Source of the DNA: a virus
IMG/VR virus record: IMGVR_UViG_3300017755_000131
Span: 1 to 21,956 of that record
Length of the DNA stretch: 21,956 nt
Strand: one strand, 5' to 3'
A model generated the notes under the pieces. It was given only the letters and a program-made list of their open reading frames with translations. It had not been told where the DNA came from and ran no database searches. A program made the position numbers and the translations under genes. Shown here in pieces: positions 7,603 to 15,048 of the stretch. Numbering within the stretch: the stretch's first letter is position 1; each line of letters starts with the position of its first letter.

Positions 7603-8479
7603 CTACCCTTGGATTTTTGACTTCAGTATACCAAACCCACTTAGGGTTTTTTGCTTGAGATTGCTGTTGTGGCAGCATCTGCAAGTTTTCTCCCCAACAA
7701 GGAAACTTGTAAGGGCAGAAACCACATGCCGTACCTAGAACTTTATTGCCTGTCTTCTGCTTTCTAAAGTACTCATCTTCATCTTTGAAACATCTTTTAA
7801 ATTCTTTATCTAAAGTTATAGCTCTTATATTATTATCAATATCACTGATTGCTTTCTCTTTATATTCTTCATCAGCCATTGGTGCCTCTGTTAGTACCCA
7901 TTCTCCTGTAGATTTATTAATTACAATCCATCCACCAAATGGTTTTTGTCTAGCCTCTGCATACATATACCCTTGTGCTAGATATCCAAACAGATCATCA
8001 TCTGCTACTGCATGAAAGCCACCGTTCTCACCAAACTTATTAGTGAATGACCATGGTGATGCACTTTTAATATCCCATACTTTATCTTCAATCTCTACAT
8101 CAAGTGTGCCATTTACTGTGACTCCATCCAATTTATACTCTGTCTTTGTCTGCTCTGATTGTACCTCTACACCAGAGGCTTTCATAATTATCATAGCAGC
8201 TTGCTCTACTAAGTCACCAAAAAAATTTCTCATCTTAAAATTGTATGGCTGTGACTCACCTTTGATACCCCTCTTCTCCATCTGTAATTGGCATAAAGGT
8301 CTTCCGATGTTTGATGCTCTAAGACCAAACTCTTTTTTTCTTTGGTCAGTGAATTGCTTGCGGAATGATTCCATGCAAGCGTCACCAAACTGAGTGATCA
8401 AATCATCGGATACCTCAACCGCATCTTTCGATGCAGCCTCAAGAAACACCCTAACTTTTTCTAGGATGTCTGAACTCAC
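7589..8479 (-). CDS. Cas4/RecB-like exonuclease with Fe-S-type cysteines
   Basis: 296 aa, starting at a GTG that overlaps the upstream stop (GTGA). Nuclease residues: Glu92 in GDLVEQ, Asp127 in NGTLDVEI, then Asp136 and Lys138 in WDIKSAS, followed by a helix with Q169 and Y172 (LAQGYMYAE), the RecB-type QxxxY motif. Four cysteines, Cys63 and a C-x2-C-x5-C at 252-261 (CGFCPYKFPC), match the iron-sulfur cluster of Cas4 and AddB-type nucleases. It lies directly after the ssDNA-binding protein, where T7-like phages carry an exonuclease, so it probably resects DNA in recombination or degrades host DNA. Real cluster binding is inference. Confidence 0.75.
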   Translation of the reverse strand: MSSDILEKVRVFLEAASKDAVEVSDDLITQFGDACMESFRKQFTDQRKKEFGLRASNIGRPLCQLQMEKRGIKGESQPYNFKMRNFFGDLVEQAAMIIMKASGVEVQSEQTKTEYKLDGVTVNGTLDVEIEDKVWDIKSASPWSFTNKFGENGGFHAVADDDLFGYLAQGYMYAEARQKPFGGWIVINKSTGEWVLTEAPMADEEYKEKAISDIDNNIRAITLDKEFKRCFKDEDEYFRKQKTGNKVLGTACGFCPYKFPCWGENLQMLPQQQSQAKNPKWVWYTEVKNPRVDDGF

Positions 8480-9324
8480 GAAGCAAGTATCTCCGCTGGA
8501 TCATCTTCTAGATCTTGCGTTGCTTCTATGATCTTTGCATCAGCTGTAGTAGGAGATGACTTCTTAGCAGAACGCCAGAGCTCTACTATCTCCTCGTTTT
8601 CAGTGTTGATAACATCCTGGAAAGATAAGAGAATCTCTTTTTCTTTGTCAGTAAATGTAACCTCCTCTGGATTGACTGATATATTTGATACATAGAATAC
8701 ATTGCTACCTGCTTTCTTCTTCATGGTTTTAAGTTCAAGTGTGTGATTAAACATTACTTTACCTCTGCGTCTGAGACTTTCTATTGCCTCTCCAACAGGT
8801 TTAAAGTTACTGCCTGTTACTTTCCACAACACTGGTAATTCTTTTACCTCTGTTGTGTCTCCTCCTGGTACACTACCTTTAAAAGAAACTAAGCCATAAA
8901 CTAAACGATAACACTTTATCGCTTTCTGTTTCATTCTCTCTTCATCAGAAAGATTAGCAAGTTCTTTTGCTGGTATCTTACCACATCGCACACCACCTTG
9001 TATATCTATAGCCTCGTCTTTCCAAGACTTAAAGATTATACTTCTGTTGCTATACTCATTCTTGTCTGCATCGTACTTCATGTACTGGTATGCATTCATG
9101 AATGGTCTGAACGTAACAGGCTTTCCGTAAGCCATGCTATCTAGTTCTGGAACATACACACCGTATGATCCTACAGGTACTTCCGCACCATCATCGTTCT
9201 CTGGAAATCTATTTATAGCTAGCTTCGGTAAGAAGTTGCCAGTAGAAGATTTCTCTTGGCCAATCATAGACATGATCTGATCTTGTGATAGACCATCTAT
9301 GTTAGCCACTTCATTATTAGACAT
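8476..9324 (-). CDS. Probable single-stranded DNA-binding protein
   Basis: 282 aa from the ATG at 9324, chosen over an upstream in-frame ATG at 9363 because AAAGGAGG lies nine bases before it and a promoter at 9355-9383 would start transcription near 9348, after the longer start. Residues about 45-240 are mostly beta with aromatic residues and many Lys (FLPKLAINRFP, YGKPVTFRPFMNAYQYMKY, VLWKVTGSNFKPVGEAI), as in phage OB-fold proteins. The last 25 residues are acidic (EATQDLEDDPAEILAS), typical of SSB tails. Position between polymerase and exonuclease supports the role. No exact family motif can be claimed. Confidence 0.6.
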   Translation of the reverse strand: MSNNEVANIDGLSQDQIMSMIGQEKSSTGNFLPKLAINRFPENDDGAEVPVGSYGVYVPELDSMAYGKPVTFRPFMNAYQYMKYDADKNEYSNRSIIFKSWKDEAIDIQGGVRCGKIPAKELANLSDEERMKQKAIKCYRLVYGLVSFKGSVPGGDTTEVKELPVLWKVTGSNFKPVGEAIESLRRRGKVMFNHTLELKTMKKKAGSNVFYVSNISVNPEEVTFTDKEKEILLSFQDVINTENEEIVELWRSAKKSSPTTADAKIIEATQDLEDDPAEILAS

Positions 9325-9354
9325 CAAATTGTCCTCCTTTGTTTGGTTTGTTCT

Positions 9355-9383
9355 GTTATACACTATTTTTACTTCCTTGTCAA
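9355..9383 (-). promoter_or_regulatory. Sigma70-type promoter for the ssDNA-binding protein operon
   Basis: TTGACA, 17 bases, TATAAC on the - strand in the gap after the polymerase gene. The predicted start is near 9348, giving a 24-base leader that includes AAAGGAGG and the ATG at 9324. It lies just after the terminator at 9408-9448, so it begins a new unit. Confidence 0.75.
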
Positions 9384-9407
9384 TAAAATTGTTTAACGAA
9401 AATGCAA

Positions 9408-9448
9408 TAAAAAAATACAGTATATCACAAATAATACGAACACTGTAT
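9408..9448 (-). terminator. Terminator after DNA polymerase
   Basis: On the - strand the arms ATACAGT and ACTGTAT pair around a 20-base loop and are followed by a run of seven T. It lies 22 bases after the polymerase stop and before the ssDNA-binding protein promoter. The stem is short and AT-rich, so termination may be partial. Confidence 0.5.
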
Positions 9449-9469
9449 GTATTATATTTTCATAAATTT

Positions 9470-11572
9470 TCACAAAGCTATTCCTTTCTGTTGGATTATA
9501 ACATTCATATCAAGCCAATCATACCCAATCTTAGTCTCTGTGTCAAGGGGTACATTGAAGTCTATATCATAGTAAGACTTAAGAGAGTCTATAACATTTA
9601 ATGTAGCAAGATCTAATATGTCTGCCATCTTATCTTCCTCGCCTGGATATATATCTGCAACTATAGAGTCATGAACAGTATTAATTAATAAACTCTTAAC
9701 ATCATTTTCTTTCATAAGATTATAAGCATTGATACATGCTATAGGTACAACATCAGCAGTAGCAAATCCTTGAACAGGATAGTTCTTTATTTGTGTAGAG
9801 TAACTAGACCCACCCCAAGCCTGTCTCTGTGCATATGGAAATGCGTACTCTCGACCTGATGGTGTTTTAATTTTTTTATACTGTATAGCATTACTCTGTA
9901 GATCTTCATGCCACTTTGCAATATCTTTATACTTATCTAAGAATGCTTTATAGTATCTCTTCTGATCTTCTGTACCTGACATGCCACCATATAAAGGTTT
10001 GAATGTATGTGCCTTTGCATCTTGTCTAGATACTCCTATAGTATCCGCAGTGAATTGATGGACATCCACCCCATCTTCTATATCTTTCATGCCTTGCTTA
10101 TCTTGTGCCAGAAATACAGCAGTTCTAAACTCTAGCTGCGAAAAATCTATCTCCATTATTTTACCCCCATCAAATCTAGAAGTAATTACTTTACGGATAG
10201 GAAATGTATTACCTCTTGGTTGATTCTGAAAGTTAGGATCACGACTAGATAATCTACCTGTAGCTGTAACACACTGCATAAACTTAGGATGTAGTATGCT
10301 ATCTGCATGTACATGATCTCTCATACCATTTACAAATGTATTTAAATATGTATCAATGGCATTGTATCTAATAATAAGATCAACAAATTCTTTTAGGTCA
10401 CCTTCAGATCTCATTGATATTTTTTTAAGAGTATCTCTATCTGTTTTAAAACCTCCATCAGCTACCTCTGACACACCAACAGGTTCTTGTTTAAACCCTG
10501 CAACTTTGTTTAGATTACTATAGATGAGTCCTGTTCCATCACAGGTCATACATTTAGATAGTTGCTTATACATATTCCCATCAACTTTGAATCTTTGAAA
10601 CTTACCATCTCCATTACACTTATCACATTGAGTTGCCATAGTCTTCATAATAGTTGTTGTGTTGTTGTACACTGCATCCTTAAATTTAGACTTAGAAAAT
10701 ATAGGTCGTTTCTTTTTCTTCTTGGTAGACTTATCTATTCCTATATTAAATAGCTGAGACCATTTCTTTTTGTCATCAACTTTTCTAGAATAAAGTAACC
10801 AAGATAACTGCTCAGTACTTGCAGGATTAATTGGAGTGTCCCCCATCTGTTCCCAGATTATACTCTTAATCTTTTGTGCTATCATACCAAACTCTTCTTG
10901 GAATTCTTTTTCAACTGCATCTAGTTTGTTTGTGTCTATGTGTATGCCATTCATCTCCATATCAGATAGGACAGGAAGAAACTCATTCATCATCTTAGCT
11001 GACTTAAGTAAACCTTTATTGTCTGCCTTCTTAAAGTCTGCCATCTGTGCATCAAACAGAGCTCTAGTAGATACCACATCTTGTCTGCCATACTCTTCAA
11101 TAATATCAACAGGTATATTTTCAAATGATATTTTATCTTTCATGTATTGATCTACTGCATCGGACTTTTGAGATATGCTTCTACGTTTACAAATCTCCTT
11201 TAAAGACAATGGCTTACGCAATCCTCGTAGTAGTACATACTCACCAATCATTGTGTCATACAGCCTGCCATTATATTTAAATCCAGACTCTAGTAGCCAT
11301 ACTAAATCAAACTTTATGTTGTGACCTACTAATAGTTTAGTTCTATCTAGAATATCTTGAACTGCTTTATGATTTGCTTGCGTGTCAAACTCTTTGTGAT
11401 TGTGATTAAAAAAGAAATAGTCTTCATAAATATCTTTGTACTTATGCCACGGTTTAGCTCCAACAAAGTTTACTCCAATACTAACTAAAAAATTATGTGG
11501 ATTAAAAGGTAGTGGATCTACCTTGCCTTCTACAATTTGAAAGCTAGTCTCTACATCTAATGTAGTAATCAT
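9470..11572 (-). CDS. polA: Family-A DNA polymerase with DnaJ-type zinc insert
   Basis: 700 aa, replicative polymerase. Exonuclease: D6 and E8 (LDVETS), NIKFD (85-89), Y161-x3-D165. Polymerase: motif A with D476 (MEIDFSQLEFR), motif B R516-x3-K520-x3-F524-x3-YG, motif C VHDS (633-636, D635). The residue matching E. coli Phe762 is Phe. Between NPASTEQL (about 249-256) and TDRDTLKKI is an insert of about 110 residues with a Lys-rich loop and CDKCNGDG (Cys316, 319) plus CMTCDGTG (Cys341, 344), a DnaJ-like zinc pair. HMO-2011-type phages carry this partial DnaJ domain. It may act in processivity, as the thioredoxin-binding loop does in T7, but sits at a different thumb position. The ATG overlaps the helicase stop (ATGA), with GAGG upstream. 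Confidence 0.95.
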   Translation of the reverse strand: MITTLDVETSFQIVEGKVDPLPFNPHNFLVSIGVNFVGAKPWHKYKDIYEDYFFFNHNHKEFDTQANHKAVQDILDRTKLLVGHNIKFDLVWLLESGFKYNGRLYDTMIGEYVLLRGLRKPLSLKEICKRRSISQKSDAVDQYMKDKISFENIPVDIIEEYGRQDVVSTRALFDAQMADFKKADNKGLLKSAKMMNEFLPVLSDMEMNGIHIDTNKLDAVEKEFQEEFGMIAQKIKSIIWEQMGDTPINPASTEQLSWLLYSRKVDDKKKWSQLFNIGIDKSTKKKKKRPIFSKSKFKDAVYNNTTTIMKTMATQCDKCNGDGKFQRFKVDGNMYKQLSKCMTCDGTGLIYSNLNKVAGFKQEPVGVSEVADGGFKTDRDTLKKISMRSEGDLKEFVDLIIRYNAIDTYLNTFVNGMRDHVHADSILHPKFMQCVTATGRLSSRDPNFQNQPRGNTFPIRKVITSRFDGGKIMEIDFSQLEFRTAVFLAQDKQGMKDIEDGVDVHQFTADTIGVSRQDAKAHTFKPLYGGMSGTEDQKRYYKAFLDKYKDIAKWHEDLQSNAIQYKKIKTPSGREYAFPYAQRQAWGGSSYSTQIKNYPVQGFATADVVPIACINAYNLMKENDVKSLLINTVHDSIVADIYPGEEDKMADILDLATLNVIDSLKSYYDIDFNVPLDTETKIGYDWLDMNVIIQQKGIAL
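9518..9546 (-). promoter_or_regulatory. Possible promoter inside the end of polA
   Basis: TTGACA, 17 bases, TATGAT on the - strand within the last codons of the polymerase. It would read through the terminator at 9408-9448 toward the ssDNA-binding protein gene. Spacing is ideal, but the bases also encode conserved C-terminal residues, so this is weaker than the promoter at 9355-9383. Confidence 0.35.
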
Positions 11573-12777
11573 ACTCTGTACCTCGATAGTTGTGGTTCAA
11601 TATTACAAGTGATCTCTCCATGATAACCTGATATCTTATTCTTACTTATACACAACACCCTTGTAGTGTCAAGGGAATCTAAGCTACCATGTTTACCTAT
11701 GCCTATGATCAAGTCTGCCTCTGCTGCTTTACCTGTCTTTGAGTTCTCCATCATATCAAATGATATACTTGTCTTACCATGTGCGTCTGCTGATGCTTGT
11801 GATATAGCTATAACACAACAGTCATGTCGCTTTGCTATCTCTCTTGCTCCTGTGTATACAGCTCTAAGTTTCTCATCTGTTCGTGAAAAATTACCAACAA
11901 CATTTACTTTATCTAATTGATCAATGATAAGTATATCAGGCTTGTGTTGCTCACAATGATTATTGACATCATCAATAGTCCAATCAACAGTATCCATAAG
12001 TTTAACATTATCTTTTATATCCTTCCATTTGTCTTTTGCTAATTCCATATTATCTACTATCTCTTCTTTAGTCATACCTGTATGTGCATTGATGACTCTC
12101 ATCTGTGTTCTTACTGCAGGCTCCTCATTAATTAGTGCATGTACCTTTGCCCCCTGTGAAGCAAATCCTTGTAGCCCACCAACTAAGTTTACCCAGAATG
12201 CAGTCTTACCAGACTCTGGTCTAGCAAATAGTATTACTAAATTACCTGCACCTACACCTGGCACCTGCTCATTAAGACTTGGAAGATTAAATGAAAACTT
12301 AGTTTGTATATCTAAACTATCCATAAGCTCTGCAATGTCATCAGTTACTGCATCCTCCTCTTGAACTTCTTCGTGTGTGCCTTCAAGTAAAGCATTGATA
12401 TCATTGAAAGATCTAGAGTGCCCATTGAATATGTCTGTTGCTACTACTGCAATCTTATGAGCAAGATTACGTTTGTGTACAGCACTAAGTATATCTTCAA
12501 CAACATCCTCATTAGGCTCTTGTTCATCTCTGATCTCATCAACCATTGATCTAAAGTTTACTTGTGCTGCTCTGGTTAAAGCAGGATTATATTTTTCTAA
12601 ATGTAAATCTATAAGTTCATCTATAGATAAATCTTTTTCATAGTCTTCATGTGCTTTCTGTATGGTAGTGAACACACTTCCAAGACCATTAGTAAATGTA
12701 GTCTTAGATACTTTTGATTTGTTTTTATCATAAAACTTTTTCTTTAGTAATAGTTTTATCAGTTGTCGTTCTTGCAT
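11569..12777 (-). CDS. DnaB/gp4-like replicative helicase
   Basis: 402 aa. Walker A is ARPESGKTA (185-193). A catalytic Glu lies in LINEEPA (218-219), and Walker B is DILIIDQLD (281-289). A later AISQAS segment followed by a MMENSKTGKAAEADLIIGI region matches RecA-fold helicases of the DnaB family. The N-terminal 150 residues are helical and lack a zinc finger; the primase is a separate gene immediately upstream, unlike T7 gp4 where both are fused. It should unwind duplex DNA at the fork with the primase and polymerase. AAAGGAG precedes the ATG, which lies 19 bases inside the primase gene. Confidence 0.88.
   Translation of the reverse strand: MQERQLIKLLLKKKFYDKNKSKVSKTTFTNGLGSVFTTIQKAHEDYEKDLSIDELIDLHLEKYNPALTRAAQVNFRSMVDEIRDEQEPNEDVVEDILSAVHKRNLAHKIAVVATDIFNGHSRSFNDINALLEGTHEEVQEEDAVTDDIAELMDSLDIQTKFSFNLPSLNEQVPGVGAGNLVILFARPESGKTAFWVNLVGGLQGFASQGAKVHALINEEPAVRTQMRVINAHTGMTKEEIVDNMELAKDKWKDIKDNVKLMDTVDWTIDDVNNHCEQHKPDILIIDQLDKVNVVGNFSRTDEKLRAVYTGAREIAKRHDCCVIAISQASADAHGKTSISFDMMENSKTGKAAEADLIIGIGKHGSLDSLDTTRVLCISKNKISGYHGEITCNIEPQLSRYRV
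11645..11672 (-). promoter_or_regulatory. Sigma70-type promoter for DNA polymerase
   Basis: TTGACA, 16 bases, TATAAG on the - strand inside the final codons of the helicase. Predicted start near 11638, about 66 bases before the polymerase ATG. It would let polymerase be expressed separately from the primase-helicase transcript. Confidence 0.6.
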
Positions 12778-13550
12778 AGGATCTCCTTTATCATCGCAGG
12801 TCTATAATATTTTAGATCATCTTTTAATATAGCAACTCTAGTCTTTACCTTTGCACTCTCTAATGATTTTGCTATGTCATATGATTTTGTTGTTGCGTCT
12901 CTATCTAAAGCAACTATTACTTCCTTAAACTTTTTTTGTATTACAGGAATAAAAGAGTCAGACAGACTTGTACCCATAAGTGCAACGCCTGCAAAATTTG
13001 ATGAGACTGCACAAGCCGAAGCACAGTCTTCCACTACTACTGCAACATCACCCTCACCACAAATGTAAGGATAATCTTTTCTACCATACACATACCATTT
13101 AGGTACAATGTCTGCACGCATTGCCCTACCAACACCACCTATAATCTTATGGCTATCATCTTTAATTAAGAACACAGCTCTATGTGCCTGTGGATCATAT
13201 TGTATGTTAGCCATACCTTTGTTGTATGCATCAATACAATTGTTTTCATTTAAATATTTTGCTACTCTATGAGTAGAGTGGCCTGGCTGAAAGTAATCAG
13301 GAACCACCCAATTTACTTTGTCTTCTTTCTTTTTGTTTACCATATAAGTAATATCCTCCATTGTTTTTTCTGTATCAAGAACTCCCTTTGCATTGCATGA
13401 TGCACTAAAGCAATACCATTTCATCTGTCCGCTATCTTTGGTCAGCTGTAACGTGTTGTTATGAAAGCAAAAAGGGCAATCCATTCTTATGGACTGCCCT
13501 GTATGTATTGGTATGTTCTTTATTACTTCTGTTTGTTCTCTGTAATTCAT
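12759..13550 (-). CDS. DNA primase with zinc finger and TOPRIM domain
   Basis: 263 aa from the ATG at 13550; a TTG six codons upstream is less likely. Zinc ligands CPFC (25, 28) and Cys47 and Cys52 (WYCFSASC) form the template-recognition finger. The TOPRIM domain shows VVVEDCASA (Glu174) and IVALDRDA (Asp216, Asp218), with GVALMGTSLSD between them. It makes RNA primers for the polymerase and pairs with the separate helicase downstream. No Shine-Dalgarno precedes the ATG, and the -10 of a strong promoter ends six bases before it, so the mRNA may be leaderless. A terminator-like hairpin lies inside its first 30 codons. Confidence 0.85.
   Translation of the reverse strand: MNYREQTEVIKNIPIHTGQSIRMDCPFCFHNNTLQLTKDSGQMKWYCFSASCNAKGVLDTEKTMEDITYMVNKKKEDKVNWVVPDYFQPGHSTHRVAKYLNENNCIDAYNKGMANIQYDPQAHRAVFLIKDDSHKIIGGVGRAMRADIVPKWYVYGRKDYPYICGEGDVAVVVEDCASACAVSSNFAGVALMGTSLSDSFIPVIQKKFKEVIVALDRDATTKSYDIAKSLESAKVKTRVAILKDDLKYYRPAMIKEILCKNDN
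13469..13500 (-). terminator. Terminator-like hairpin in early primase codons
   Basis: On the - strand AGGGCAGTCCA pairs with TGGATTGCCCT (11 bp with one G-U) around a six-base loop and is followed by TTTTT. It begins about 50 bases after the predicted transcription start at 13550. It lies in codons of the zinc finger, so it may be a coding coincidence or a true premature terminator controlling entry into the replication operon. Confidence 0.45.
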
Positions 13551-13556
13551 GCAAGG

Positions 13557-13585
13557 CTTATACCACAAATGCTATATTCTGTCAA
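13557..13585 (-). promoter_or_regulatory. Strong sigma70-type promoter for primase-helicase
   Basis: TTGACA, 17 bases, TATAAG on the - strand, between the methyltransferase and primase genes. The -10 is followed by six bases and then the primase ATG, so the start site would fall on the ATG itself. It shares the TTGACAGAAT block with the promoters at 21768-21796 and 21835-21863. Confidence 0.75.
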
Positions 13586-14501
13586 GTCCTTCCGCAACTC
13601 CTATGGCTTTTCCTAACTGATATATTATTTGTGGCACCACTGCATTGCCTAATGATTTAAGTCTGTGTGCCCTATTGGAAACCCCATGAGCCACTCTACC
13701 CACATCGGGTTCAAGCTCCCACCAGCTTGGGTTGCTAATGTCGGTGTATTCCTCTTGGCTTCTGAAGGACTCCTGCCATTGTCCTTCCAACATCTGCTTG
13801 TTGGTGTCTGATACATCTTCACTGCCAGACTTAGAGGTGTTCCCCCTTGTGCGTACTTCTTCTTCCTGTCTGATGTATCCGTTGTTGCTGTTGGCCAAAG
13901 CATTTTCTCGTGTGCCACCTGATCGTTCAGACTTATTGGCATACCCTTGTCTATCTTCATCTTCATTCTCTTCTTGCTTGATGCCCCTCGATTGCAGTGT
14001 GCGTCTGGAGTTCTCCATACTTTGTCCGATGAAGAACGTTCTGTATCTTTGGTGCGGTGCGTTGACGCTAGCAGCTGGAAGTACGAAACATTTTGTTTGG
14101 AAGCCTTCTTCTTCCAAGTCAGAGTGCACTTGTTTGAATACCATGCCGTCTTCGATGTTAATAATTCCTCGCACATTTTCTCCAATAACCCACCTTGGTT
14201 TTGCTTCTCTAATGACTCGTAACATTTCTGGCCAGAGATAGCGATCATCACTTGTGCCTTTTCTTTTTCCTGCAAATGAGAATCCTTGGCAGGGGAATCC
14301 TCCAACGACAACGTCAGCTGTTGGGGGATTGTAGGTTTTGACATCTTCATGTATTGGTACTCCTTTAAAGTTTTTAGTTAATATTTTTTTGCAGAACTTA
14401 TCCATCTCTACAAACTGTAGAGTCTCAAAGTATCCCGTTGCCTCAAGTCCAAGTGCGAAACCACCTATGCCTGAGAATAAATCTATTGTTGTTAATTTCA
14501 T
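13572..14501 (-). CDS. dcm: C5-cytosine DNA methyltransferase
   Basis: 309 aa from the ATG at 14501 (AGGAC in front), preferred to a GTG at 14561 that would include a terminator hairpin. All key motifs are present: I, DLFSGIGGFALGLE (7-20); IV, GGFPCQGFSFAGKRKG with catalytic Cys71; VI, GENV (107-110); VIII, QRYRTFFIG (151-159); X, LGNAVVPQI near the C-terminus. The target-recognition region (about 162-265) is Ser/Asn/Glu-rich and low in hydrophobics, unlike a typical folded TRD. It transfers methyl groups to cytosine in a sequence that cannot be read here, probably protecting phage DNA from restriction. Base composition is visibly richer in GC than its neighbours, suggesting transfer. Another 233-codon frame lies inside it. 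Confidence 0.9.
   Translation of the reverse strand: MKLTTIDLFSGIGGFALGLEATGYFETLQFVEMDKFCKKILTKNFKGVPIHEDVKTYNPPTADVVVGGFPCQGFSFAGKRKGTSDDRYLWPEMLRVIREAKPRWVIGENVRGIINIEDGMVFKQVHSDLEEEGFQTKCFVLPAASVNAPHQRYRTFFIGQSMENSRRTLQSRGIKQEENEDEDRQGYANKSERSGGTRENALANSNNGYIRQEEEVRTRGNTSKSGSEDVSDTNKQMLEGQWQESFRSQEEYTDISNPSWWELEPDVGRVAHGVSNRAHRLKSLGNAVVPQIIYQLGKAIGVAEGLDRI
13649..14350 (-). CDS. Overprinted ORF inside the methyltransferase gene
   Basis: 233 codons on the same strand in another frame, wholly within dcm. AAAGGAG (14360-14366) lies nine bases before its ATG, an ideal ribosome site. The frame resembles a family often annotated beside phage dcm genes: WYSNKCTLTWKKKASKQN, then FQLLASTHRTKDTE, then repeated (W/Y)xTP units (WRTPDAHC, LWPTATTD, YQTPTSRCWKD), and finally GGSLNPMWVEWLMGFPIG. 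The N-terminal half overlaps conserved methyltransferase motifs, so some likeness to other phage ORFs is forced by dcm itself. The second half, opposite the low-complexity TRD, looks more like a folded protein than the dcm frame does. Function unknown. It may be a real overlapping gene or a conserved shadow. Confidence 0.4.
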   Translation of the reverse strand: MKMSKPTIPQQLTLSLEDSPAKDSHLQEKEKAQVMIAISGQKCYESLEKQNQGGLLEKMCEELLTSKTAWYSNKCTLTWKKKASKQNVSYFQLLASTHRTKDTERSSSDKVWRTPDAHCNRGASSKKRMKMKIDKGMPISLNDQVAHEKMLWPTATTDTSDRKKKYAQGGTPLSLAVKMYQTPTSRCWKDNGRSPSEAKRNTPTLATQAGGSLNPMWVEWLMGFPIGHTDLNH

Positions 14502-14512
14502 AATGTGTCCTA

Positions 14513-14548
14513 TAAAAAGATGGGGTAGGTAACGACCAAACCTACCCC
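14513..14548 (-). terminator. Terminator or attenuator in dcm leader
   Basis: The arms GGGGTAGGT and ACCTACCCC (9 bp, perfect; 14522-14548) enclose a nine-base loop and, on the - strand, are followed by ATCTTTTTAT. The hairpin ends about 20 bases before the dcm ATG and about 60-80 bases after the promoter at 14611-14639. This can make a short leader RNA of about 90 bases or attenuate dcm. Confidence 0.7.
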
Positions 14549-14610
14549 TTGAAACGAACACTACCTCTACAGCATGCTTCGTGTTTTACTATGTCCGATT
14601 CAATACAGTA

Positions 14611-14639
14611 AACATACACTATTTTTTAGTGTCTGTCAA
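14611..14639 (-). promoter_or_regulatory. Sigma70-type promoter for dcm leader
   Basis: TTGACA, 17 bases, TATGTT on the - strand, overlapping the end of the 72-aa gene. Predicted start near 14604, leaving a roughly 100-base leader before dcm that contains the terminator hairpin. Confidence 0.6.
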
Positions 14640-14837
14640 TTCCTCTTTTAGTTTATCTTTTAGATTATCTTTTATCTTTTTGGCAGTCGCTTTATCAACA
14701 CCATCTATGATAAGATGTGTGTCCCACCAATCTTCTTCTTTCTTTTTATTAGCCATGTCTCTCTCATGTCCTTCCTTGTAGTAGTTATACATGTTTCTGT
14801 AAAAACAATTTGTAAATTGTGGGCTATTGTCTCTCAT
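14619..14837 (-). CDS. Hypothetical Lys-rich protein, start uncertain
   Basis: Up to 72 aa. The first ATG overlaps the previous gene by 14 bases, but the first 27 residues are not very protein-like, and in-frame Mets at residues 16 and 28 are alternatives. AAGGAAGG lies somewhat far before the second of these (MANKKKEED). The C-terminal 45 residues are convincing: WWDTHLIIDGVDKATAKKIKDNLKDKLKEEL, a short strand followed by charged helices. No family recognised. Last gene before the dcm promoter. Confidence 0.5.
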   Translation of the reverse strand: MRDNSPQFTNCFYRNMYNYYKEGHERDMANKKKEEDWWDTHLIIDGVDKATAKKIKDNLKDKLKEELTDTKK

Positions 14838-15048
14838 CTATGTAGATAACAAAGCTATCAGCTTCGTCTCCATTAATAGAATGATGCCAATTGCCTTGGC
14901 CTCTCCATCTTCTCACTACCCTATGAGTAGTGCGACTGTTGAGATACTTCCTAACATTCTGAAAGAACTCTTCGCCTTCATCTGTATTAGGCACACCCTC
15001 AAAGACATAACGCCCTTGAAGGAGTCTTTCACTTGGAGCTCTACTCAT
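14824..15048 (-). CDS. Hypothetical 74-aa protein
   Basis: Starts in an ATGA overlap with the SH3-like gene. The N-terminus reads RAPSERLLQGRYVFEGVPNTDEGEEFFQNV. A basic, Trp-containing middle (THRVVRRWRGQGNWHHS) and an acidic, beta-like end (ADSFVIYIDERQ) suggest a small folded nucleic-acid-binding protein. No family recognised. Confidence 0.65.
   Translation of the reverse strand: MSRAPSERLLQGRYVFEGVPNTDEGEEFFQNVRKYLNSRTTHRVVRRWRGQGNWHHSINGDEADSFVIYIDERQ

Noticed and set aside
10500-10790. Polymerase insert as a T7 thioredoxin-binding domain
   Set aside because: It lies after the NPAS motif rather than before it and has zinc motifs absent from T7.
13732-14241. 169-codon + strand frame through dcm
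   Set aside because: Antisense to dcm and to the overprinted frame; Cys/Ser/Leu-rich shadow with no ribosome site.
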